Source: Hymenobacter tibetensis
GTDB lineage: Bacteria; Bacteroidota; Bacteroidia; Cytophagales; Hymenobacteraceae
NCBI RefSeq assembly: GCF_022827545.1
Contig: NZ_CP094669.1
Coordinates: 1,640,001-1,704,000, forward strand
Direction of reading: 5' to 3'
DNA length: 64,000 nucleotides
The notes under the pieces are model-generated. The model was not told the DNA's origin, did not search any database, and saw only the letters and a program-made list of their open reading frames with translations. Position numbers and translations under genes: made by a program. Positions 39,423-46,760 of the stretch are shown here, piece by piece (the stretch's first letter is position 1; each line of letters begins with the position of its first letter).

Positions 39423-40280
39423 CTACTTTTTTGCAACAGCTTGCGTCTCACGGATCATGCGCAGCATTTCCATAGTCATCATCTGCAGGTGCTCGGTGTT
39501 ATTGGTCATAAAGCCAACCATTTCAATGAGACGGTCCTGCACCTCGCGGTTGTTGGCCGGTATTTGCGAGGTCAGAATGCCGCGCACCAACCATATTTCC
39601 TTGATATCCTCGGCCCTAACTCGGTGTACATGGTAGTGGGAGTTGTCGGAGTGCAGCTCTACTACGTCGTTGGCGTGCAGAATAGGTGCATTGATGCGTT
39701 TGACCATAATCATGTTCTCCATCACCACCACGTAAGGATAACCGGGGGCTAGGTTAGTCCACTTATCCACGTAGCTGCACAACACCATGTCTTTGTGCCG
39801 GATGATGGGCATCATACTGTCACTTTCCACCTCAAACGCCCGTCCGCCTTGGATGGGGAAACCTGGAATCGTGAATTTCACCAAGTCCTCTACAAAAGAG
39901 GGGTCACTGAACTGCCGGCTGTAGCCTGCCTGCGCCGGAATAGGCACCAACGACATGTTTTCCTTGCCTTGCGTGTCGGTGGTTACCACCAAAGTCCGTC
40001 CATTGTCGGTGCGCAACGGTAAGTTGGTAGTCACCTCTATTTCAACATCTGTTGTAGCGGCGCTAATATACATAGAGCCTTGGCCTCTGATCAGCCATTC
40101 CGCGCTTAGCTCGGGGTAGCGCGTGAGAATATCCAGCAGCGTTTCGTAGCTCGGTTTGTTGCGCTGGCGAAGAATAGAGTATAACTTTTCCGGCCGGTCG
40201 TACTGTAGTTCCTTGGCCAGTTGATTCACGGTGATACCCTTATCGGCAATAAAAGCAGCGAATCGTTCGTGCAGCTCCAT
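39423..40280 (-). CDS. HTH/S24-type (CI/LexA-like) repressor with intact self-cleavage residues
   Basis: 285 residues. An N-terminal helix-turn-helix (residues ~1-60, GITVNQLAKELQYDRPEKLYSIL) is followed by a linker and an S24 domain. The features needed for autoproteolysis are present: an Ala-Gly site at 118-119 (PAQAGYS), Ser155 in ESDSMMP and Lys194 in MVKRI. Such repressors control prophages or SOS-linked genes and cleave when RecA is activated (family knowledge). It heads, on the same strand, a group of small phage-like genes upstream (40504-41580). The C-terminal ~50 residues (NNREVQDRLIEMVGFMTNNTEHL) are an extra helical tail. Confidence 0.88.
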   Translation of the reverse strand: MELHERFAAFIADKGITVNQLAKELQYDRPEKLYSILRQRNKPSYETLLDILTRYPELSAEWLIRGQGSMYISAATTDVEIEVTTNLPLRTDNGRTLVVTTDTQGKENMSLVPIPAQAGYSRQFSDPSFVEDLVKFTIPGFPIQGGRAFEVESDSMMPIIRHKDMVLCSYVDKWTNLAPGYPYVVVMENMIMVKRINAPILHANDVVELHSDNSHYHVHRVRAEDIKEIWLVRGILTSQIPANNREVQDRLIEMVGFMTNNTEHLQMMTMEMLRMIRETQAVAKK

Positions 40281-40503
40281 TTCTTTTAAAGTTATGTTGT
40301 AAAAGGTGTTGTGTCAGTACTTAGAACAGTCGATCTAACTGGTATTTTTCAACATTAGACGGTAAGGATAACGCTATAGCTAGTAGTATGCAATAATTGT
40401 GGTAACAATAGTGTGTAACATCAGTTGCTCTCGGCTATTCTTGAAATCTGCTTGGGTAGTAGTAGCGGAATGTGAAGAAAGTATGTGATGCTAAGAAGAT
40501 GCT

Positions 40504-40800
40504 TCACTGTATAGGGGAATGCGTGTGCTGAGGTGCTGCATTGTCTGTAGTAGAAGGCTGCTGATGAACAGGACCAGCTTCCGGCTCCACTGCCACAGAC
40601 GAAATAGCGGCCACTACTGAGCCAGCTAAAATTAGGTAGCTTCCTATCACTACAACAATAGTTGGCAACGGTACTTGCGTGGTGGTGAGCACCATGCCTA
40701 AAGCTCCCAGCGTGGCTCCTATAGCCCGCAGCCTGCGAAAAAATCGGGGGGTAGGTAGCCTCAGCCGGTCCCACAGGGTTAGTTTCTGGCTTTGTTCCAT
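40504..40800 (-). CDS. Holin-like small membrane protein
   Basis: 98 residues. A basic amphipathic segment (LRLPTPRFFRRLRAIG) precedes two hydrophobic helices (ATLGALGMVLTTTQV and TIVVVIGSYLILAGSVVAAISSVAV), then a polar tail rich in Q, P, T and H. The xPTPxFFxxLRxIGxxL pattern is familiar from small proteins of Bacteroidota prophage lysis regions, which act as holins. ATG 40800 (MEQSQKL) is chosen; the frame extends 29 residues upstream. It lies 100 bases after the coiled-coil gene on the same strand. Confidence 0.6.
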   Translation of the reverse strand: MEQSQKLTLWDRLRLPTPRFFRRLRAIGATLGALGMVLTTTQVPLPTIVVVIGSYLILAGSVVAAISSVAVEPEAGPVHQQPSTTDNAAPQHTHSPIQ

Positions 40801-40900
40801 GGTAGTGTAAGCGAAATAGTGAATCTGCACGACAGGAGTAAGGGCACAGTGGCCCGCGCAGCATCTTGCCGCTTCAGCGTGTATCAAGTTTTGTTGGAGC

Positions 40901-41350
40901 TTATTCCTCGTTCAGCCTGGAGTTGGTGCGCCACAGCATCTTTTCCACCCGCTCGTTGCGGACTTCTTGCCGCCTAGTCGAATCTAGCAATTGGTTTTGC
41001 CGCTCCACCGCAACAGAAAGCAATTTGTCCAGTGCCTCTACTCGCTCATTCAGGCGCAGTATCGCATTAGCTGACTCCCGCCGGCCTGCTGCCGCTTCAC
41101 GTGCTGTATCGGTTCGGGCTTCCTGTAGTTTCGCTTCAAAGGCCTGCTTGTGTTTCACCTCCCGCGCTAGCGCGGCTATGTGGTAGTTATCAACCTTCTC
41201 CAGCAAGGCAGTAATCTGCGTTTGTTGTGCTCGACGATGTTCTTTCAACGCTTCTACGTCGCGCCAGCTTTTGATGAAATACAGAACCGCCGCTGAAGTA
41301 GCGGTCAGCATAGAAGCCAACACGCCCCAATAGCTCATAAAGTCGCTCAT
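40901..41350 (-). CDS. Membrane-anchored coiled-coil protein (phage-like)
   Basis: 149 residues: one N-terminal transmembrane helix (YWGVLASMLTATSAAVLYFI) and a long charged coiled coil (LKEHRRAQQTQITALLEKVD to VERQNQLLDSTRRQEVRNER). The layout resembles spanin- or holin-accessory proteins of phage lysis modules. The start ATG overlaps the stop of the preceding small gene in an ATGA, which fixes both this start and the reality of that gene. No enzymatic domain. Confidence 0.7.
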   Translation of the reverse strand: MSDFMSYWGVLASMLTATSAAVLYFIKSWRDVEALKEHRRAQQTQITALLEKVDNYHIAALAREVKHKQAFEAKLQEARTDTAREAAAGRRESANAILRLNERVEALDKLLSVAVERQNQLLDSTRRQEVRNERVEKMLWRTNSRLNEE

Positions 41351-41580
41351 AGCTTCTCGCGGTAGCGTACAAATCGTGCAGCTTTTACAACAAGATTTGC
41401 ACATAAAATACTATGCCGTAATTTATTGTAAGCGTTGTCTAGTACAGTAGCATCTTGCAGTGCCAGTGTGGCAAACATGGTTGGCCTACACCATGTGAAG
41501 CGCCATGGTCCGTAATGCAACTTTGTTTGTTTCTCAGCAGTGTCAGGTATAGCTGTGAAAAATGCGCTTAGTTTGCTCAT
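41347..41580 (-). CDS. Small protein translationally coupled to the coiled-coil gene
   Basis: 77 residues: MSKLSAFFTAIPDT, then YGPWRFTWCRPT, LALQDATVLDNAYNKLRHSIL and a basic end RFVRYREKL. The TGA stop overlaps the next gene's ATG, strong evidence that both are translated. No family is recognised; the aromatic core and neighbours suggest a phage-derived protein. The upstream 240 bases are AT-rich and should carry the promoter of this three-gene set. Confidence 0.6.
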   Translation of the reverse strand: MSKLSAFFTAIPDTAEKQTKLHYGPWRFTWCRPTMFATLALQDATVLDNAYNKLRHSILCANLVVKAARFVRYREKL

Positions 41581-41820
41581 AGTGGATAAGAGTATGTGTG
41601 CAAGTATTAACGATGTAAATATCTGTTAATGTTGCACAAATTACAAAATAATAAGTAAATATATTTCTTAGGGCTACTGCATTATATGTAAGATGTTTTT
41701 GTGTATGCTGCTTTAATACTTGGTAGTCAGCATAATAAAGGCACATAGAACCTATATAACTGCAGCGTTTGTGTGTACAATAAAAACCGCAGATTCGATA
41801 AACAACGCAGTGTAAGCTAA

Positions 41821-42543
41821 TCAGCAGGCGTCTGAATGAATTGGAGAGTCGGTAACGGCTTTCTTCAACTCCTCTCGGTGCATCTGCCAGCCCGGCATAA
41901 ACTGGTCCATAAGCCGCCAGAACCGGGCATTATGCAGCCGTTCGTGCAGATGCACCAACTCGTGCGCTACCACATACTCCAGCGAGGTAGTTGGGCGCTT
42001 GATTAGCTCTAAATTCAGCCAGATGCGCTTTGCTCGGATGTTGCACGTACCCCATCGGGTTTTCATTTGCTTCACGCCCCACTCGTTCACCTGCACGCCA
42101 ACCACTTGTTGCCACTTCGCCACCATAGCTGGCAACTGCGCCTTCAGTTGCTTGCGGTACCATGCCGCTAGTACCTTTTCGCGTTGTTCTGGCGTGCTAT
42201 CTTCTCGCACAAACAAGTCCAAGACCTGGCTTTCCCGATAAATTACCTGGGGAACCCCGGTTGTTTCGTGTACCTGCAGTAGGCAGCCTTTCCCCTGGTA
42301 GTAGTGCGTTTCGCCCGAAACAAAAGCCAAGGCAGCCGGATGTACCCGCGCTTGAAACTTCTCTTGGTGCTTCCGAATCCAGGCGCGGCGGGCCACTACA
42401 AACTCTTGAACGGCCTCGTGGGGAGTGCGCGTGGGCACTGCTACCCGAATCCGACCGTCGGGGGCGTACACCGTGAGGCGCAGGCTTTGGATGTTCTTGC
42501 GCACGACTTCCACCTGTAAGTCGCCTATCTGTACGTGGGGCAT
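41821..42543 (-). CDS. YgjP/WLM-type metallopeptidase (DUF45)
   Basis: 240 residues of the DUF45 family. The zinc site is HELVHLHERLHN near the C-terminus (HExxH plus a third His), preceded by the family box TRWGTCNIRAKRIWLNLELI. The N-terminal strand-rich part opens VVRKNIQSLRLTVYAPDGRIRVAVP. Related YgjP proteins are stand-alone metallopeptidase-like proteins of poorly defined role, possibly nucleotide- or protein-processing. ATG 42543 (MPHVQIG) is preferred to the extended frame. Confidence 0.9.
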   Translation of the reverse strand: MPHVQIGDLQVEVVRKNIQSLRLTVYAPDGRIRVAVPTRTPHEAVQEFVVARRAWIRKHQEKFQARVHPAALAFVSGETHYYQGKGCLLQVHETTGVPQVIYRESQVLDLFVREDSTPEQREKVLAAWYRKQLKAQLPAMVAKWQQVVGVQVNEWGVKQMKTRWGTCNIRAKRIWLNLELIKRPTTSLEYVVAHELVHLHERLHNARFWRLMDQFMPGWQMHREELKKAVTDSPIHSDAC

Positions 42544-42645
42544 AAGAATCGACGGCGTAAGGCCGTCTGGTTGGTGCTTTCTTGGCTGGTAAGCAAAGTC
42601 AGCACCTGCACGGTTACAAGCCAACTCCCTTGCCTGAAAAAGAAC

Positions 42646-42700
42646 AAGGAGAGCTGAAAACAGTATTTGCGAACAAATACAGAAGTTTTCAACTCTCCTT
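42646..42700 (-). terminator. Compound hairpin terminator after tRNA-Leu
   Basis: Outer arms 42646-42661 and 42685-42700 pair over 16 bases with one mismatch. An inner 7-bp stem (42663-42669/42674-42680) has a CGAA tetraloop. On the minus strand the stem is followed by CTTTTT, so it likely ends the hscB-tRNA transcript. Confidence 0.75.
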
Positions 42701-42713
42701 GATCAAATTAAAG

Positions 42714-42795
42714 TACCCAGAGCCGGAGTCGAACCGGCACACCTTGCGGTATTGGTGTTTGAGACCAACGCGTCTACCGGTTCCGCCATCTGGGC
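42714..42795 (-). tRNA. tRNA-Leu (anticodon CAA)
   Basis: On the minus strand the 82 bases fold as a leucine tRNA. The acceptor is GCCCAGA/TCTGGGT (first pair G-U). The D arm contains GGTAGACGC. The anticodon stem-loop is TTGGT-CTCAAAC-ACCAA, giving anticodon CAA for UUG codons. A variable arm (ACCGCAAGGT region) follows, then the T arm with GGTTCGACTCC and discriminator A. CCA is not encoded. It lies 18 bases downstream of hscB and before a terminator. Confidence 0.95.
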
Positions 42796-42813
42796 TTCAC
42801 TCGTTCGTGCTAT

Positions 42814-43350
42814 TCATGAACGGGCTGCAAACTTAGTTAGACTTTCGCGAATGCGCAACAGGTAGCGCTTTTTCAAATAATATGTCTGGATTTGCTGGAG
42901 GGCCTGTGAGCGGCTATCAGGGGGGAGGCCGGGGTATCCTACCAGCACGGGCTCGATGCCTGCATCTAAGGTCTGTGTCAGGGCGTTAACCTCGTCTTCG
43001 ACCCGCTTGGTAGCCTCCGGATCAGGCTCGAATTCTAGCTCCATTATCTGCTCATTTAAGTCCATTACTTCCATCAAAAAATTTGATGGTAGCTCCTGTT
43101 TTCCTTCTTCCAGCAGCCCATGTTCGCTTAAAATGTAGGCCATGCGCAGGTCAGGATTAGACAGTGTGCGGTAAGCATTGGTGTTGAGCGTAGACAAGCG
43201 CAGAACTTCTTGTTGCCGCTCGGCACTCTCTGTCGCATGAAAATCGGGGTGGTATTCCCGGCTTAGCGCGTAGTAGCGCCGCTTCAACGCTGCTTCATCG
43301 GGCAGGAAGCTCTCGGGCAGGTCGTAAAAGTTGAAATAGTTGGTGTCCAT
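42814..43350 (-). CDS. hscB: HscB, J-domain co-chaperone for Fe-S cluster assembly
   Basis: 178 residues. The J domain holds the HPD motif at 34-36 (REYHPDFHAT) preceded by FYDLPESFLPDEAALKRRYY; the C-terminal helical domain binds the IscU scaffold (family). It delivers IscU to HscA during iron-sulfur cluster transfer. No other isc/suf gene is adjacent. ATG 43350 (MDTNYFNFYDL) is chosen; a TTG three codons upstream is less likely. Confidence 0.92.
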   Translation of the reverse strand: MDTNYFNFYDLPESFLPDEAALKRRYYALSREYHPDFHATESAERQQEVLRLSTLNTNAYRTLSNPDLRMAYILSEHGLLEEGKQELPSNFLMEVMDLNEQIMELEFEPDPEATKRVEDEVNALTQTLDAGIEPVLVGYPGLPPDSRSQALQQIQTYYLKKRYLLRIRESLTKFAARS

Positions 43351-43512
43351 AGCTAGCAATACAGCCTTTGCCGATTAAGGTTGGGGATTTCAACGAGTGA
43401 GAGCATACAACAGCAAGCCAGTTACGCACCGCACCAGCTCGACCCGGTGAGTGGAACAAACTAAACCCCGGCCTCTAATCCTGCACACGCAGGCACGTAG
43501 GTGCCTCTATCG

Positions 43513-43806
43513 TCATGCGGATGCTACTTGCTGCACCGAGAAGGCTTGGGCCGGGGCGGCAAACAACGCTTTTGTAGCCGGCCATACCTGCCCGAACAGC
43601 TCTGAGCGACGGTAGGCATTCAAAGCATCCTTGGACTCCCAGTGACTATGGGTGCAATAGACGTCAGGTTGATCGGCGTCTTGCCAGAGCTCTAGAAATA
43701 AGCAGCCAGGCATCTGCCGAATCTGGCTTTCAGAACTGCGAAAAATATTCAGAAAAGCGGGGACATGCTCTGACTTGAAAGTCATGCGCACGATTCGAAT
43801 TAGCAT
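43513..43806 (-). CDS. Antibiotic biosynthesis monooxygenase (ABM) family protein
   Basis: 97 residues of the ferredoxin-like ABM/YgiN fold: LIRIVRMTFKSEHVPAFLNIF, MPGCLFLELWQDADQPDVYCTHSHWESKDALNAY, FGQVW. Members are cofactor-free oxygenases or small-molecule-modifying enzymes; this one may act on quinones or be a stress protein. It is isolated, with intergenic DNA on each side. Confidence 0.85.
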   Translation of the reverse strand: MLIRIVRMTFKSEHVPAFLNIFRSSESQIRQMPGCLFLELWQDADQPDVYCTHSHWESKDALNAYRRSELFGQVWPATKALFAAPAQAFSVQQVASA

Positions 43807-43933
43807 AAGAGTTGAGCTAAAAAACTACCTTATCGGGGTGGACAAGCGCAGGAAACAAGGCGTTAACCTGCCTCTCATTTCTACTTAACATAATAATAAA
43901 ACAAGACTGAAAACCTAGTTTAGGCGCTCTAAA

Positions 43934-44773
43934 TCAGGTTTTGTCTGGTCTATTACTATAATTTTCCGCAGCCTTAGGAGGAAGAGGAGTCTGCTGCTGC
44001 TCATCGGTTGGGAAGCGTAAATCCACTTGTGAGTCGAAGTGCAAACCCAGGAGTTCTGACGCGTTGCCTTGATTGATGCCGATGCACAGCTGATCCTGAC
44101 TATTGAAAATACAGACGGCTTCCCCTGGGTCGGCAGCTTGGAAGTGAGCCGCAATTTCGCGGACCGTTTCGCGGGCGAAGTGGATGGTGTACGGCCGGTT
44201 GCGTCCTATCACTTCCACGGCTTGCCGGGTGATATCGGTGATAAGATTGCCGTAATGATCGACGTGCACCACGTGCCCCGTGATACGGTTGTCTTGGAGG
44301 CGGACCTGGCGGTTGAGCAACTGGTAGAGTTGCGTGGTCGTGGGGCCAAGGTCGGTGAGACGGCCCCCTTGGGCTAGGTGCACGGCAGCAGGAGCCAGCA
44401 GGTCGCGGGTAGGAGAGGGGGTGAGGCCCGCAGCCGTGCCCAGGCTTACTAGTTCTTCGGGCTGCCCATCGCAAAGCAAAGCCAGCAAGCCATTATCGGC
44501 TGCTACAAAATAATGCTGCTGATAGAGCGCCGCATGCCAGGCGGCGCGCGGACCACCTAAATCATTCACACCAATCAGGTGGACGGTGCCCGGCGGAAAG
44601 TCACGAAACACCGCATTTAGAACGTGAACGGCGTGCGCGATGTTAAAGGGTTCAATAGCATGCGAGATGTCAAGGACGGGCACTGTTGCATGCAATTGCA
44701 GAATCCGCGCTTTCACGGCCGCCACGTAATGGTCGCGGTAGCCGAAGTCAGACAGAAACGTAATCAACCCCAT
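43934..44773 (-). CDS. SAM hydroxide adenosyltransferase (DUF62 family)
   Basis: 279 residues. The N-terminal motif LITFLSDFGYRDHYV is the nucleotide-binding loop of the fluorinase/DUF62 family. Also present are DISHAIEPFNIAHAVHVL, VNDLGG, FVAADNGLLALL and, in the C-terminal beta domain, VVHVDHYGNLITDI. These enzymes hydrolyse SAM to adenosine and methionine using a water-derived hydroxide. It has a proline/gln-rich short tail. Divergent from phoH. Confidence 0.9.
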   Translation of the reverse strand: MGLITFLSDFGYRDHYVAAVKARILQLHATVPVLDISHAIEPFNIAHAVHVLNAVFRDFPPGTVHLIGVNDLGGPRAAWHAALYQQHYFVAADNGLLALLCDGQPEELVSLGTAAGLTPSPTRDLLAPAAVHLAQGGRLTDLGPTTTQLYQLLNRQVRLQDNRITGHVVHVDHYGNLITDITRQAVEVIGRNRPYTIHFARETVREIAAHFQAADPGEAVCIFNSQDQLCIGINQGNASELLGLHFDSQVDLRFPTDEQQQTPLPPKAAENYSNRPDKT

Positions 44774-44907
44774 TGCCGGAAATCCTGAGTTCTTCGTACT
44801 ATTGTTTTGATGCCTTCCAAGGGCGGCAAAAGTAGGCTATTTGCCGGAACCGATGCTGCTCAAGTACTTTCATTTCACTCAACTTCCTAGTCCCCACCAC
44901 CCCTAAT

Positions 44908-46029
44908 TTGGTAGAGAAAGTCATCACGCTCGAAAACGTGTCCCTGATTGATTTCCTGGGACCCGATAACCAGAACATCCGCCAGCTAGCGGCGGCTTTT
45001 CCAGGTAGTAAAATTATTTCCCGCGGCAACGAGATTAAAATACAGGGCCAAACGCCCGTCATCGGCCGTATCAATGATATCCTGTCGGCCCTGCTGGAGC
45101 ACTACCACCAGTATGGGGTAATCACCGACAAAACCGTGTACCAGTATCTCTCATCCGCCGACGAAGATCAGCAGGACCGTCTGCTGGCAGCCTCGCCCGA
45201 CGTGATTCTGTTTGGAGCCAAAGGCGGCGTTATCAAAGCCAAGACGGCCAACCAGCAGCGACTCGTCGATGCCGTAATGCGTCATGACCTGGTGTTTGCA
45301 TTGGGGCCAGCCGGTACGGGCAAAACCTACATTTCGGTGGCCTTGGCGGTGCGTGCCCTCAAAAACAAAGAGGTGAAGAAGATCATCATTTCGCGTCCCG
45401 TTGTGGAAGCTGGCGAAAGCCTAGGTTTCTTGCCCGGCGACTTGAAAGACAAGATAGATCCATACTTGCGGCCCATTTATGATGCGCTGGAGGACATGCT
45501 GCCGCCCGAGAAGTTCAAGTTCTACATGGAGAACAAAACCATTGAAATAGCGCCGCTGGCCTACATGCGTGGCCGGACGCTCAACAATGCTTTCGTACTG
45601 CTGGATGAAGCGCAGAACACCACACCGTCGCAGCTGAAGATGTTCCTAACCCGGATGGGCCCCACGGCCAAGGTGATGGTCAACGGCGACCGAAGCCAGA
45701 TTGACTTGCCCACCAAGCAGAAATCCGGCCTCATCCAGGCACTGGATATTCTGAAAGACGTGAACGGCATCGGGTTCGTGGAAATGAGTTCCGAAGACGT
45801 GGTGCGTCACCGGTTGGTGAAGTCCATTGTCATGGCTTACGACAAGTTCGACGTGGCTGCGCAGCAAGAGCAGGCCAACCAAGGTAACCGCCCCATTCGG
45901 GAGTATCAGCCCTACCGCCGCCCCAACGGACCCGGTTCCGCTGCCCCCGACGCTAGCCGGCACCCAGATGCGCGGCCCGAAGACGACGGCACGCAGGAGT
46001 TGCCCGTAAACCAGGAACAGCAACTGTAA
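44908..46029 (+). CDS. phoH: PhoH-family ATPase
   Basis: 373 residues from a TTG start (MVEKVITLENVS), the only start that keeps the N-terminal EKVITLENVSLIDFLG strand. Walker A is GPAGTGKTY near 131; Walker B is VLLDEAQNTT near 231; sensor region NGDRSQIDLP. PhoH proteins are cytoplasmic ATPases related to superfamily 1 helicases, linked to RNA metabolism and phosphate or stress responses. The last ~50 residues are a proline-, asparagine- and glutamine-rich disordered tail. It is followed by a terminator. Confidence 0.92.
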   Translation: MVEKVITLENVSLIDFLGPDNQNIRQLAAAFPGSKIISRGNEIKIQGQTPVIGRINDILSALLEHYHQYGVITDKTVYQYLSSADEDQQDRLLAASPDVILFGAKGGVIKAKTANQQRLVDAVMRHDLVFALGPAGTGKTYISVALAVRALKNKEVKKIIISRPVVEAGESLGFLPGDLKDKIDPYLRPIYDALEDMLPPEKFKFYMENKTIEIAPLAYMRGRTLNNAFVLLDEAQNTTPSQLKMFLTRMGPTAKVMVNGDRSQIDLPTKQKSGLIQALDILKDVNGIGFVEMSSEDVVRHRLVKSIVMAYDKFDVAAQQEQANQGNRPIREYQPYRRPNGPGSAAPDASRHPDARPEDDGTQELPVNQEQQL

Positions 46030-46072
46030 AGCAATTGGGCGCTGGATACGGCGGCCATTCTCGTTTGCTAGT

Positions 46073-46106
46073 GAAAAAGCGGCTTCCGATAGGAGGCCGC
46101 TTTTTT
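46073..46106 (+). terminator. Rho-independent terminator after phoH
   Basis: A GC-rich stem formed by AAAAGCGGC/GCCGCTTTT with an inner CC/GG extension and short loop, followed by TTTTTTATTT, 44 bases after the phoH stop. Confidence 0.85.
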
Positions 46107-46152
46107 ATTTCGTTGCTATTTTCGCCACTTCATCAGTTTAACCCAGTGCACT

Positions 46153-46581
46153 ATGCAAGCCCAACGCATTTCCAAGCCACAAGACCTTGATGCTGCTTTT
46201 GCTATCCGTCGGGAAGTGTTTGTAGTAGGGCAAAACGTGCCTGCCGAAGAAGAGTATGACGCGCATGACGTAAACGGCGCCACCCATTATCTGGCCCGGG
46301 CCGCCGACGGTACCCCCTGCGGAGCCGCCCGCTGGCGCAAAACCGAAGCTGGCGTGAAGCTGGAGCGGTTTGCCGTATTGGCTGATTACCGCAGTCAGCA
46401 GGCCGGGGCTGCGCTGCTCGAACAAGTGCTTCAGGATGTAGATGCAACGCACCCGGGCGCGTTGGTCTATCTGCACGCGCAGCTGCCAGCCGTACGGTTC
46501 TATGAGCGCCACGGCTTCGAGAAATCAGGGGAGATGTTCGAGGAGTGCGACATCCAACACTACAAGATGATCCGGCGGTAA
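46153..46581 (+). CDS. GNAT acetyltransferase
   Basis: 142 residues with the GNAT pattern of the YjcF/ElaA-like group: AFAIRREVFVVGQNVPAEEEYDAHD at the N-terminus, CGAARWRK, VKLERFAVLADYRSQQAGAALLEQVL (acetyl-CoA loop) and AVRFYERHGFEKSGEMFEE. Substrate unknown. It stands between two terminators, as its own transcription unit. Confidence 0.9.
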   Translation: MQAQRISKPQDLDAAFAIRREVFVVGQNVPAEEEYDAHDVNGATHYLARAADGTPCGAARWRKTEAGVKLERFAVLADYRSQQAGAALLEQVLQDVDATHPGALVYLHAQLPAVRFYERHGFEKSGEMFEECDIQHYKMIRR

Positions 46582-46616
46582 CAGAGAGGGAGCTACGTAG
46601 CTTCGTTTAGTCATTC

Positions 46617-46651
46617 AAAAGCCCTTCTGCTAGATGCCCAGAAGGGCTTTT
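46617..46651 (+). terminator. Rho-independent terminator after the GNAT gene
   Basis: Perfect 13-bp stem (46617-46629 with 46639-46651), 9-base loop, followed by further T residues. Confidence 0.9.
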
Positions 46652-46760
46652 TTGCGTTGTGCCTGACAAGCTACGAGCCTACTTGCCTAGACTTTTACCT
46701 ATATTACTCGATATTAGAATAAGCTGTTATCAATCTGGCTATCGTGTTTTATCTGGTGAT

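Noticed and set aside
40421..40864. 147-codon minus-strand frame overlapping the holin-like gene
   Set aside because: Out of frame with the better-supported holin-like protein and lacking its hydrophobic pattern.
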